A stretch of DNA of 64,000 nt from Ligula intestinalis (Eukaryota > Platyhelminthes > Cestoda > Diphyllobothriidea > Diphyllobothriidae). The notes beneath the pieces are model-generated. The model made no database searches. It saw only the letters and a program-made list of their open reading frames with translations, and was not told the DNA's origin. The DNA lies in the NCBI GenBank assembly GCA_036362985.1, contig JAYGXS010000004.1:24660161-24724160 (forward strand), given 5' to 3'. Shown here piece after piece: positions 45,782 to 56,645 of the stretch. Both the position numbers and the translations under genes were made by a program. How positions within the stretch are numbered: the first letter of the stretch is position 1; the number at the start of each line of letters is the position of its first letter.

Positions 45782-46805
45782 TAATTTACAGACGCGGTTC
45801 GGATTTTGCTTAGTTAACACCTAGTCTTCTGTCATGCAGAAACTACTCTCGAGTTTGCTGTTTGCTATATCCAACTTTTGAATCATATTTTATATAACTT
45901 TTTCCATATACGAACGAGCTGAGCGCCCTCCTTACACAATCCACCAGTGATAGTCTAAAATGTATGTATGAATAGGACTAGCAGGCCTGCAGGCATTCAC
46001 CTTCACACATAAGTATTCCACAATTCCCACATTTTGCCTGCTGACGCCCAGGAGCAACAAGAAGGCTGGAGAGAAAAGAGCCTTTTACTGAGTGCGCATA
46101 ATTCTATCAAGAGTCAATGCAGCACGAAAATAAAATGTTTTTTTTTCTGCCGAAGTCATCATTGGGAAATATGCTCCTACAAGCCCAAGCAAATGTTGTC
46201 AGGCTAGCATGAATGTTGCTAATAAAAAACTTAGATTGTACGCACACATGGGAAAATAGCGCATTTTCTTCTGCTTTGATGGACTTTACCCTTCTGGTCT
46301 GAAAATCACTGCGTAGCCTATTAATAGCTCCTTTTGTTTTCACCTTTTTCGTAATTGCTATCTTTCAAGGAGCCTATTGTTGAGGGGTATAAAGAATGTT
46401 TTGACTAACTATGGCATATTGCTAGACACTTAGTCTGATAATAATTTACGACGCTCAGCTTCTCGTTAGGCTGCGTCAAATATTTTCTGTAAGCGATTTT
46501 TTCATCAGTTTATTTCCTTTAAGTAATCGCCGTAGACATTGGGGCTGCTTTTCTCTTGTGCTTTTGATACAAAAAGTGCGCTAGAATATCTTTTTTAAAA
46601 AAAGAACAAACGCTTTCTCTTGATTTCCTGCTCTTTGCCCTCATACCTCTCCCATGTATTTAAAAGACGCAATGCTTCGGGTTGATAAAAATCGAGGTAT
46701 GCCATGCTGCAGGGAAATGTAAACTTTGCATAAAAAAAGGTCATTAAAATGCCTTTTTTGTGCATAAGCTTATTTTGAAAAAACCCACATACTATGCTCG
46801 TAACA
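45782..46805. other. No gene recognised
   Basis: AT-rich sequence with short frames only. Confidence 0.4.
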
Positions 46806-46814
46806 TAACGAACC

Positions 46815-47050
46815 TGCCAATCGTCTAGACTTCTCGGTCAGGGAAATCAGGTTCGCTTGTAAACGCTCGCTGATCGCTAACGGAACTCCCTCGTGCCGCT
46901 CTGCCTCGGGGCTCACTCCTGAGCCACGCCACTAGCCGCACAGCTACTAGCAGTTTATATAGACGAACATTGCTGGCAAAGGAAGGGGAGAATGGAGTGA
47001 TCACTTCTAGCTCATTAGCCATCATCAGTTAGTCATAATCTCAGTGAGCA
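46815..47050 (-). repeat. SINE-like repeat
   Basis: CTAGCTCATTAGCCATCATC, with CTGGCAAAGGAAGGGGAG, is the family tail in minus orientation. GCTCTGCCTCGGGGCTCACT matches the body seen near 31060 (GCTCTGCCTTAAGTCTCATT). Confidence 0.55.
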
Positions 47051-47304
47051 TACATCAACGACTTTCAATATTCTCGATGTGAAAAACAGTACAAAGAATT
47101 GAGGTAAATGTCTGCATCCCAGGTATGTGTGTGGATAGAGAAGTAGAAGGCGTTGCGATCACCAGAATCAAACTTTTTACTTGTATAAGGTATCCTGGCG
47201 CATTCATCAAAAAATGCAGACGAGGGGCCAAAAAAAAGAAACCAACGGGAAGGCCAGAACCGACACATTGACGAGCAATACCCTATATTGAGACGAAGAT
47301 GACC

Positions 47305-47940
47305 CGATCGCTGGGACAATATCTTTATTCGCCTGACGCTTCGGCATCCGTCGTGGATTCATCATCGGAGATATGAATAGGAAGCACTAGCTAATACCTT
47401 TATACCCTATATTGCTAGTGTATCCGAAGAATTCGCTCGACTGGTCAGCGAATTTGGGATTGGCGTTTCTCAGAGGCTAGGAGCAACAATCCGCAGACAA
47501 CTAATACGGCCTAAAGACCCAGTACCCGTTAACCAAAAGTCCTGTGTCATCTACCGCATCGACTGCCTTTGTGGTCAAGTCAATTATGTTGGTGAAACCG
47601 GCAAACGGGTTCTCAAGAGAATGTACCAGCATGAACTCGCCATTGGACGGAATGACAAGCTTCCTTTGGTAGCCGCTCATGCATCCATGCCAGGGCACGA
47701 CTTCGATTTCGAACACATGTGAATACTGGGTCAGTCGGACGACCGAATCTTACGCCTCTCGCAGGAGACATGGCCCTCGCACGCGGACTCTATCAATAGG
47801 CATATCGATCTCCCAGATGCCTATCTCGCGTTGCACGAGCAAGGTCAGGGCTCAAGGGCACTCGCGGTGGAGCGAACGATGGGAACTTAAGATCACCTAC
47901 GGCAGAGCTGACTGAATCACGCAGCGAGCTGTACATTATC
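47305..47940 (+). mobile_element. Penelope-like element, family C, remnant
   Basis: An inverted tail at about 47305-47390 precedes plus-strand GIY-YIG coding sequence. On the minus strand the tail reads GATGATGAATCC, ACGAC, GGATGCCGAAGCGTC and then AGGCGAATAAAG, another version of the hammerhead-like layout. The organisation matches family A and D loci: an inverted end on the left and a coding fragment on the right. Confidence 0.82.
47423..47890 (+). pseudogene. PLE family C GIY-YIG endonuclease (one stop)
   Basis: The frame reads EFARLVSEFGIGVSQRLGA, then VIYRIDCLCGQVNYVGETGK with the GIY (VIY) and YIG (YVG) strands and RMYQHELAIGRND. AAHASMPGHDFDFEHM follows, ending at an in-frame TGA (47720-47722). 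The same frame continues with RILRLSQETW and SINRHIDLPDAYLALHEQ, the usual end of the domain. The RT is absent. The sequence is well preserved apart from the stop. Confidence 0.9.
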
Positions 47941-48099
47941 ATTCCTTGACAATGGCCTCGAGTGAGAGTCTGAAGAGTCGGGCAAATACACTACTGGTCC
48001 CAGAGAGCGTCTTCCTGCCTTCTATTAAATTACCTGGGCCTCGCGTATTTTCGACTATTCAGAACTTGTAAAAGTATGATTCCGATAATCGCAACCGTT

Positions 48100-49240
48100 T
48101 TGCATGTTACGTAGATTGCTGATCATGAGAGACGGGTAATCTATGCTTGGCCAGACAGTCAGAGTGAGGTTGAAGCTGACCTCGAAGAAGACGGGCAAAG
48201 ATTCCACACACGAAGCCTCGTGACCTGACCTAGTTTCGCCTAGATTAGTGTTGGCCCGTCAGTATAAAAAGAACTAATCAGATTCGTCATTAAGTAAACG
48301 AATTTTCCCTATAACAATTTGCGCCAGGAGGAAACTGAGCCCATCCTTTTGACAGCTACCTCCGCATTTCCATTGTTAGGTCACAAGTAAGTTCTTCCGC
48401 TTTTGTTCACGAAAAGAAGCAATATGTCGAAGAATGATACTGGGTGCCAGATTTGATTAAGATATTTTGGGCTACCAAATGAAAAGCCCTGGGCGTCAAC
48501 TGAACTTTAAGTAAGTTTTAAGATCGGACACGAATGTGTGTATGCGCTGACCTATGATGCACGATGGCCTGTTATATAAAATGATGGAAATAGGAAAACT
48601 ATGGGAGAGGATATGTAGTGTTCTTAAATATATCGGGAGAAGACAATCGTGGTTGCACTGGATATGCGACTTAGGTGGTTTACAGTTCACTTTTTATGAA
48701 GACGATTAAGGGGGGGGGATGAGTACGCAGACCCCTGTCCTACCGAGAATAGAATACTTATCTTCCTTTTTAGTAAAATTTTCATGTTCACCGAGATGAA
48801 TTTGGCTGTTCTGCGAATGCAGCCTGATTTAAACATCCTGGACGCGAAACTAGTACTGGCAAATGGAATAGATAATTATTTGACTTTCTTCCCTGGCTTT
48901 TTAAAGGGGTAGCTGTCGACAAGGCATATATGCACTACATTGGATGCGCAGGGATGGGAATGACGTTTTGGGTCAAATAAGCATCGTTTTCTGCTGCTGG
49001 AGTGCAGTGATTCAAATTCGCCCGCAGGTTCTTGCCAGGGGTGCAGCTAGCTGATTACCTTATAATTAGTACGGAAATACCTGTTGTCCTACGCAGCACC
49101 CCATAGCTCTGATAATGCTTTTTAAGTTATCTGAGCGATGACGTCAATCAGTTGGTGTTGTATATCACATGACTCGTAATAGCGTTTGGGCAGGTGAGCT
49201 CACACACAAAGGCCGGTGGTGATGGCGTGTGTGGACTGTT
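48100..49240 (+). repeat. Duplicated repeat X, copy 1 (left part)
   Basis: It matches 51105-52145 in order: GACCTCGAAG, CGGGCAAAGAT, TTAAATATATC(A/G)GGAGAA and TCAATCAGTTGGT. It ends at GGACTGTT (49233-49240), where a 1003-bp insert begins. No protein is supported. Confidence 0.75.
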
Positions 49241-50243
49241 CTCTTTCTCCGCTGAAAGTTAAGCCGAGTTCTTGTTCTCATCGTTCTCTCATTCTTGATT
49301 TCCTTCCTTCTTTATCGGCTTGTCTTCGTTCCTCTCTTCCTCCTTCTGTCTCTTTCTATCTATCTCTTTCTTTCATTTTCTTCTTCTTCTTCTGCGCACC
49401 CACAATTACAAGGTTCACCAGCTTGGCCCCTCCCTCCCTCTCTTTCTCTCTTTTAGTTCCGCCCACAGACGCCAACCGGCAACGGAGCATGGGTAGTGCC
49501 TATCAGTCGATGACTGAATGGTTACGCTTCTCAGATGAGTGTTGGCCCAGGCTTCGTGCAGGGCTGCTCTCACCCTTCTGAGACCCAATGTCTGTATGCA
49601 TATGCGATGTCAGACCTCGGCAAACTACGGTTCCTGCGGACTGGTAGGCGCTCGCACTTTTTCGCGGTTCTGATTCCCTGTCGGTGCATGCGTTCGCGTT
49701 CCCACTGGGTTTCAGGCCCCACATCAGGTGTCTGAGTCAAGTGTGCGCGTGTTGAGTGACAATCGCGCCAGCCACCTACACCCTACCTCATCCCCGGTCT
49801 TATTGACTTTGTCCTTACACCGGAAACGGAAGTGGGAGTGGCTAGCGAGCGGGCAGATTTTCCGCGAGTTTGCTTTAGATCTTGCTTTCATTCGCTTTAG
49901 TTCGCTGCGTTGCTTCTGCTTGCTGTAGCCTGACATCAGGTGTTTGAGTCAAGTGTGCGCGTGTTGAGTGACAATCGCGCCAGCCACCTACACCCTCCCT
50001 CATCCCCGGTCTTATTGAATTTGTCCTTACACCGGAAACGAAGGTGGGAGTGGTTAGCGAGCGAGCAGGTTCCCCGCGAATCTGTCTTTAACTCTTTTTT
50101 TCATTCGCGGTAGTTTACTGCGTTGCTGCTGCTTGCTGTAGTCTTCGTGCAGCTTGCCCAGCCTGCCTCAGTGTTTGCTTCAGCGTTTGCTGCGGCTGTT
50201 GGAGCACTCGGTGCCCATCGTCGGAATCGGCGGGGGAACTGTC
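49241..50243 (+). mobile_element. 1003-bp insertion W with 8-bp target duplication
   Basis: GGACTGTT flanks it at 49233-49240 and 50244-50251, and the second copy of repeat X has one uninterrupted GGACTGTT at 52138-52145. The insert opens with a CT-rich tract (49241-49460). It contains two tandem units of 212 bp starting at 49721 and 49933 and ends GGGGGAACTGTC. Sequence near its right end recurs inverted at 61216-61375 with the same terminus. Open frames here are low complexity and not credible proteins. The arrangement of tandem GC-rich units resembles a retroelement 5' untranslated region; this is an inference. Confidence 0.7.
49721..50144 (+). repeat. Tandem repeat, two 212-bp units
   Basis: ACATCAGGTGT(C/T)TGAGTC starts each unit, and CTGCTTGCTGTAG lies near the end of each. 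GTTGAGTGACAATCGCGCCA is identical in both. A diverged single unit is at about 61690-61850 (GTGTTGAGTGTTTGTCGCGCC). Confidence 0.85.
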
Positions 50244-50495
50244 GGACTGTTGTCTGGCGCAAATGGTGTGCCCGAAGACTTCATGGACCAAAACATGTTG
50301 GGATTTACCCATATGGCTCCCCCGCAGGACGTTGCAATAGGAACTCCCCCCCCTCCCACCTTGCATGGCTTTCCTTCCGCAAAATCCCCGGAACGATTTA
50401 TATTTTTCTGTCTTAACCCTGAAAATACATCTTTCTCAAAACTTAACCACAACCCAATTGTGACCATAACTCTGCCTGAAGCCTACTTTGACTGG
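50244..50495 (+). repeat. Duplicated repeat X, copy 1 (right part)
   Basis: AATGGTGTGCCCGAAGACTTC and CAGGACGTTGCAATAG match 52155-52240. The end carries degenerate CTTAACCC units like family Y. An open frame crosses the insertion boundary and is not credible. Confidence 0.7.
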
Positions 50496-50584
50496 AATTT
50501 GGCTCAATGCTTAGAGCACTTTATTTCTGATCAGCAGCTTGCGGGTTCTGGTGCCGGGTGGTGCAGCCTCACCGGAGGTTGAGT

Positions 50585-50690
50585 ATGGCTGGCTGGCTGG
50601 CTGGCTGACGATGGTTACTATGCTAGAAATGACAATTCAAGTCTCTTTTGTCTTTGCCGGCAATTCGCCGCTGAAATCAGTTTCATTTGC
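50585..50690 (+). repeat. GGCT microsatellite and SINE-like tail
   Basis: Four to five GGCT units (about 50588-50607) are followed by AGAAATGACAATTCAAGTCTC and TTTTGTCTTTGCCGGC, the tail of the SINE-like family. Confidence 0.6.
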
Positions 50691-50744
50691 AGTCATCTTG
50701 GTGCGCTTATGCCATTTAAAACGGTATAGCATGGGTAAAGGGAC

Positions 50745-50895
50745 TCGCTGGCCTTGCGCTAAATTCCAGGAAGGGCACCAATATACCCGTGTTCTAATAG
50801 TAATCCTTATGTTTATTCTCACACAAATCTTAACAACGAACAGATTCGTAACCCCAAAATCAAACCTAACTCTAACTTGTATCCAAAATGCCCTG
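50745..50895 (+). repeat. Telomere-like degenerate repeat, family Y
   Basis: AAATTCCAGGAAGGGCACC, then GTGTTCTAATAGTAATCC and CCTAACTCTAAC, matches 42795-42930 and 52280-52390. Confidence 0.6.
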
Positions 50896-51104
50896 GCATC
50901 CAGTGCAAGACCAGCTGTATTACGGGGTCATAATTGCCGCTTCTTATCTGAAAATCTTATGGTATTTGCGTATGGGTAATAAAGGAAGAAGAGAACGTAA
51001 GTGAGGTTGCGTTCGACCAGATTTACATCTTTTATTTACTTCCCTCTAAGTAGGTAATCCTCATCAGAAAGTAAGCTTTAGCTGCCGGCGGCAGATTGAT
51101 AGGC

Positions 51105-52395
51105 AACCGTTTTCTCCGTTCTCAGATTGCCGATCGCGAAAGACAGATGAACTATGCTGGGCCTGGCAGTCAAAGTGTGGGTTTCAGCTGACCTCGAAGG
51201 AAGCGGGCAAAGATCCCGAGCACGAATCCTTGTGACCTGACATAGATTAGGGTTTGCCAGTCAGTACAAAAAGAACCAATCAGATACGTTAGTAATTAAA
51301 TGAAATTGCTCTAAATCAGGGTGTGCCAGGAAGAAGCTAAGCACATAGCTTTCGTGGTGGACTCCGCCTTTCCGTTGTTTGGTCACATGGAATATAAACG
51401 TAAGGTCTAGTTCACAATAAAAAACAACCTGATTGAGAAGAGAACTGAACGCTAGCCCTGTCCAAGATGGTTTGGGCTACCATGTGAAAATTCTGTTCTC
51501 CATTTTAACTTGAATTTAATGTAAAATTGGACACAAATATGCGTACCCCCTGTCCTATGATGCAAAATGATGGAACTAGGAGACTGGTGGAAGAGGAAAT
51601 GTTGTGTTCTTAAATATATCAGGAGAAAACAGTCGTAGGTGCACTGGATGCATGAGTTACATGTTTTAAAATGCATTTTTATGAAGATAATTAAGGGTGG
51701 GGGTGGGATGCTCAGGTCCGTGTCCTATTAGAATATTTATCTTCCATTTTAGTAAAATTTGCTTGTTCGTCGAATTGCAGATGGATTTCAATATTCAAAA
51801 CGCAACACTAGTATTTGCAATAATTAGTTGAATTTCTTCTTTGGCTTGTTAAAGGAGTAGCTATAGAAAAGGAAACTGTACACTGCAGTGTATGTGCAGG
51901 GATCAGGATGATGTACTGTGTCAAATGAGCATTCTTTTCTGGTTCGCTCGCAGGTCCATGCCAGGGATGTAGCTAGCCGATGAAGGCACAATCATTCCTG
52001 AAATATTTTTTCACCATACCATAGCCTTGATAAGGCTATTTAAGTTATATAAGCGATAACGTCAATCAGTTGGTTTTGTTCATCACATGACACCTACTGA
52101 CGTATACGAACGGACATCTGGCGCTAATTGCGTGTGTGGACTGTTGGCTGGCCTAAATGGTGTGCCCGAAGACTTCGTCGGCCAAAAAATGTTATGATCT
52201 ACCTATACGGCTCCTGCATAGGACGTTGCACTAGAAACGTTCTCTCACTTCCACCTTATACAAATATTCTTCCGCTAAATTCCAGGAGAGACTCATATTA
52301 CCGTGTCCTAACCCCGAAAATAAGTATTGCTCCAAACTTGATCGCTGCCCCATCTTGACCCTAACTCTGCTTGAAACCTACTTCGCGTGAAATTT
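51105..52395 (+). repeat. Duplicated repeat X, copy 2 (uninterrupted)
   Basis: It matches 48100-49240 and then 50244-50490 without insert W; GGACTGTT at 52138-52145 is the empty target. The 3' part has AAATTCCAGGAGAGACTC and GTCCTAACCCC, like family Y, so Y may be the end of X. Nothing coding is supported. Confidence 0.8.
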
Positions 52396-52539
52396 TTTGA
52401 ACATCTCTCTGCTGCCATATTATGTCAGGACAATACAAGCGTTCCACAGCTAGAGCAATACTACATGCGTAAACAAAGTAATGTGAACCAGTAATATGCA
52501 TGCTTAGCTGTACATTATAATTTTATTCTAACAGGGATA

Positions 52540-52960
52540 ATAGTTAGCATTGCCGGCAATACAAATGCAACTGGATTGACCATTTCTGACTCGTTAGCCG
52601 TTATCAGCCAGTCATACCCAACGCCAAGTTTTGCACCATTCGAGGCTCGAACCCGCGACCTGCTGATAGGAAGTCCAACTCTCTAATCCTTAAACCAAGG
52701 GGTCATTCTCTTTTCGCTTTAGATCGTGAATACTGACATGCGTCTGTGAAAGCTCACCGAGCATATGACTGGGTGATGACGGCTAATAAACCAGACACGG
52801 CCATTCCAGCCCCACTTTCCTTTCCCACCGATGTTCATCTGTATAAACTACTTACCGCTGTGCGGATTCTGGTGGGGTTCGCGAATGAGCCTCAATGTAG
52901 AGTGGGTCAAGTGATTCCCTTCAGGGATCAGTGAACGTTCATCGACGAGATAAAGGAGTA
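52540..52960. repeat. Inverted pair of SINE-like repeats
   Basis: The left member is in minus orientation (52540-52750). On that strand it has an A-box-like TGGTTTAAGGAT (52687-52698) and a good B-box, GGGTTCGAGCC (about 52644-52654), the best tRNA-like head in the window. The right member (52755-52960) is a plus-strand tail with CGGCTAATAAACCAGACACGG. Confidence 0.7.
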
Positions 52961-53231
52961 AACATAGGGATTACGCTTTTCTGGTTAAAAGTACGATGCG
53001 GAAATGACACAGAGTCGAAGACGAATTAAATCGGGACGCTCACCTAGTCAAAATACTACCTTAGGTCTCTACAACACACAGTGCCTATTATTCACTGCAG
53101 AAAAACCGAGGTACTTTCAAACCACCCATTCGAATGAAAGGCTGCCAACTGGCGAGACAAATTGATCCTTGTCGCAGAATAAGAGGCAGGCCGCAATGGC
53201 TCTTTTTAAATAATGACCTTAATGGCACTCA

Positions 53232-53530
53232 CACGCAGTTGGGACTAGAGCCAAACACCTCCTTGGTTGATGTATGAAATCCTGATCTGTTGTTTGCGGA
53301 CCAGACGGTGTAGTGGCACGCCAGGCCAGCCATTTACGACCGATCGTGCATCCGTTCTTTTCAACTCTGTCATGGCACCCAAACCCAGAGATGATTGTTG
53401 AGGAACGAGTATGGTATACGCAGCATAAGCCTATTATCATTATAAATTCAATCACACACAAGATTTCCTTGCACCCAGGATTCCGTGAGGCGCACGCTGG
53501 CTGAGGTGCCACCATGCTCCGGTGTCTTAT
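53232..53530 (+). repeat. LTR-like repeat, family R
   Basis: It begins GTTGGGACTAGAGCC, as the 40713 copy does on its strand, and has the degenerate block GGTATACGCAGCATAAGCC at about 53412. The middle (GCCAGCCATTTACGACC) may relate to the tandem unit in insert W. No protein. Confidence 0.45.
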
Positions 53531-53756
53531 ACGACTTCCATTCTAGTGAACGCAACTGAAACTGCCATAGAGGTTAGTTGCGACAAAGCTTGTACCTTCT
53601 ACATGCGTGGATTCAACTGCCTCCGGCAAATATCAGGAGCTTACTAAAAGCATTCTACATTCAAGTTCCAATCCTATGAAATGTCAACCGAAATTATGCA
53701 ATTCTTTTTCGATTTGAAAAAGTGGCAAAAGACGTTTATGTAATGCACCTTATAGA

Positions 53757-54250
53757 CCCCTAGTCTCAGCATTTTTTCCTATAAAAACGGTGGTTATAGA
53801 GTTTTTGGGGGTGGAGGAATACAATAGACAGGTAAGATACTTTTTAGAAGTAAGTTTAAAGTGAGAAAATAGAGTTAAATTTGTTTCCCGCGGCCGCTGG
53901 GGATAAGGTATTTTGCGTGTAAATTGAAAGGGTGCGCGGCGTTTCGCGCCGCAGACTTTACACATTTTACTCCAGAACGAAAGGTTGGACCTCAGGTAAG
54001 TTGAAGGAGATGATCTCCTAACTACCATTTATAATTTTTCGGAAATTTCATAATAATATCGGGTTTTTTCGCAATACTTTAAACGATAATACAGATTAGG
54101 AATATCTTTAGATGTAAATTAACAACATTTCTGAAAGTAGTAAAATGAAAATACCTAGTGCAGCTATTAAAGTATATTCCACTATTTTTCGTAATTCCTC
54201 ACCCACAAAACCCTATAACCACCATTTTTAGGATAAAATGCTGCAACTAC
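53757..54250. repeat. Dispersed repeat, family Z, with inverted segments
   Basis: AACGGTGGTTATAGAGTTTT at about 53785 is repeated in reverse at about 54205-54235 and again in plus orientation at about 55550. The 53870-54025 part, read on the minus strand, matches 55700-55870, including GCGGCCG and GGGAAACAAAT. A GC hairpin (GCGGCG, TTTCG, CGCCGC) lies near 53935-53952. Confidence 0.6.
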
Positions 54251-55280
54251 GGATAAATGAGATGCTCTACATAAACTGATGTTGCCAAAAAACTAACTTA
54301 AGTAGGCTTGAAATATTGTTTAACCTACAGCCTAATTTCAAGATATCTTAGTCACGTGAAGGTGCCGGTTTTTGAACAAACCTCTACCTATCCACCCACA
54401 AAGCCTATGTTCAGTAAAAAACGGCTACTTATTGATTAGGCATCTTTTTCATTACTTTACACTGCCTTTGTAACTTCAAATAAATTAATAGAAAAAATAA
54501 ACATAGATATTCTTTATTGTACTCGTTTGATAGTAAACCACGCCTTCTTTAAATGTAATACTTGTGAAAAGTGTATCGTTCGGTTTAAAGAAAATTTCTA
54601 AATAGCTGAATAACTGTAAATTCTACCAACCGTTCCACTCGACTTTAAGGTTTCCGAAATGCACGCTATAGGTATTCCATCTAAAAAGTATACATCCTAC
54701 CCTGCTGGATGAAGAAGGGGTCTTATAGGGCCCACACAATTGAACAATGGATGTGGATTCTGTTATGTACTTTATATAAAACATTAATTAATTGACGGGT
54801 GGAATGTATTATAAATTGAACATTTAATAGTCATAAAAAGTCCCAATATTATAAATCTTTTCAAAACCCACAGGTACGCTTTTAGAAAGATGGCATGTTG
54901 ACGTAGCTGAAATATCTTGAGATTAGGCTGTACGATAATCAGTATAACAACCCTACGTAAGTAATTTGTTCGAATCTAAAACAAATTTCAGAATTTCTGT
55001 CGACATTTCATGAGATAGGTAATTTTCTATATATGTTGATTTACGTAATTGGAAGGCCATCGAGGTGCCGGCTTTCTAGTCCTTTTGCCTCACTAACATA
55101 AACACAATACTTTGATTCCCCGAATTCAGCGATTATACGGCTGTAAAGCATTTTTAATGTCAAGGTTGGGAAGGGTACGTCTTCGATTATTCTTCATCGC
55201 ATAAATAGGGCTAGGATTCGAGCTCCTACTTTTTTTGAACACTTTTCATCTTCTCACCCTTTCTTACTGTCAATATGATG
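54251..55280. other. No gene; AT-rich with a short inverted repeat
   Basis: GATATCTTAG and its flanks (54320-54355) recur inverted at about 54905-54935 (GAAATATCTTGAGATTAGGC). It may be internal sequence of the same large repeat as its neighbours. Confidence 0.4.
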
Positions 55281-55293
55281 CCGTTTTTAACTG

Positions 55294-55524
55294 TTGTCAG
55301 TCTATCCTCCCGTATATGATTGTGAAAGGTGGATGATGAATAATAGAACAAGTAAGTTCAACAAACGGGATTTTTTGAATAAAGATATTAGTGGTGAAGA
55401 ATATTTGCGGCTTAGAATGTTGAAATCCCCAGGACTTTTACGTAAAGATCCGGAGATGGCAAATGACGTGCAAGTTATATTTTGTATGGCAGTAGTTTAT
55501 GTAGTAAATCCCATTTCTCCCTAG
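55294..55524 (+). other. Unidentified 76-residue open frame
   Basis: The frame reads NKRDFLNKDISGEEYLRLRM and LLRKDPEMANDVQ, a hydrophilic sequence unlike its AT-rich surroundings. TGTTGTCAG just before it could be a splice acceptor. No family is recognised and no clear donor was found. It could be an exon or chance. Confidence 0.2.
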
Positions 55525-55905
55525 TCCCAGCATTTGTCCTACGAAAACGGTGGTGAAAGGGTTTTATGGGTAGGGAATTAGAATAGGCAGTGGAATATAC
55601 TTTAGTTAGTGTTATATGCATTTTCATTTTGCTGTTTTAAGAAATGTTGTTGTGTTGTTAGAAACCCGATTATCAAAAGGCAGGTTTCTTGAAATTCCTA
55701 AAACGTAATAATGGTGGTTAGGAGGTCGTCTATTTCAATTTATCTTAGGTCCCACTTATCGTTCTGGAAGTATCTTAGTATAGTTCGCGGCGCAACACAC
55801 CGTGCACACCAATTTAAACGCGTAACAACTTAATACAAGCGGCCGAGGGAAACAAATTCAACTAATTTTTTTCACTTTAAACTTACTAGATAGATAAACT
55901 AGATC
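55525..55905 (+). repeat. Dispersed repeat, family Z
   Basis: AAAACGGTGGTGAAAGGGTTT and GGTGGTTAGGAGGTCGTC are the family markers. It then matches the minus strand of 53870-54025. Confidence 0.6.
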
Positions 55906-56230
55906 AAATAATTTTACCAAATTTTGTACGTCCTGTCCACTGCCTAGCACTATAAATAAATTTTGAGAGTTTCCGAGATTTACTGATGAGGTCGATGAGG
56001 CAACCAACTGCGCAATAAGTTTCCCAGGAAGTTCATTTTGCAAAACAAGTGTTGCTGTAAAACGGAGCGCCTACAGCCCATCTCGTTGCGAAAGTTGCAC
56101 GCCATTTCTAGGTGAATCTGACTTCACGGTCTAAAGGCAACACAAGGAAAGGAGGGCGGCTGGCGTTAGTGCTTTCCCAGGGCGCACTTTTATGTCCATT
56201 AGATGATTGGGATAACTTCTGCTGACCTTT
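55906..56230. other. No gene recognised
   Basis: Mixed sequence ending in a pyrimidine-rich tract. Confidence 0.35.
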
Positions 56231-56233
56231 CAG

Positions 56234-56359
56234 ATGGCCGTCTTAAACATATGTGAGAAATGTTCACCGAAGTATTGTGACGTGTGCAGTACAGCACAGC
56301 GCACGAAATGTCAGCATGGCGTCCTGCGGGACCTAGCGATAAACGTCATTCTTTTGTGA
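56234..56359 (+). other. Candidate Cys-rich exon
   Basis: Directly after the acceptor-like CTGACCTTTCAG (56222-56233) is a 41-codon open frame with CEKCSPKYCDVC and later CQH. The spacing C-x2-C-x4-C-x2-C-x7-C-x-H looks like a zinc-binding site. A possible GTGAGA donor occurs at about 56354. No family is recognised and the frame is short, so chance is quite possible. Confidence 0.22.
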
Positions 56360-56494
56360 GATGGAATACCTCTAAGCACAGTCACCCGACCGGAAAAAAT
56401 GGCGCAGTAGTAGAAGGCTTGGAAAAAATTACTTGCACGGTCACTCAAGTAGAGTATAAGAAGGGAAACCGCTCGCAATACAAATGAATTTAAG

Positions 56495-56645
56495 TGAAGT
56501 TCCTTTGGGACTTAACATTGGATTGAGCGTTGAGATTAAGGTTAGGGTTAAAGCTATGTTTAGGATTGAGGTAGGGGTTATTGTAAGCTTTGGGGAAGTG
56601 TTGAAATGAAGTCTACGGTTTAGGCTTATGGCACTGGTAGGTTGA
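56495..56645 (-). repeat. Telomere-like degenerate repeat, family Y (reverse)
   Basis: GAGATTAAGGTTAGGGTTAA and GAGGTAGGGGTTA are the reverse of the CCTAA-rich units at 42.8 and 50.8 kb. Confidence 0.55.

Noticed and set aside
49216..49581. 121-residue plus-strand frame
   Set aside because: It arises from a CT-rich low-complexity tract at the left end of insertion W and crosses the insertion boundary.
53757..55905. CRISPR-like alternation of repeats
   Set aside because: The repeats are few, diverged, in mixed orientation and far apart. The genome is clearly eukaryotic.
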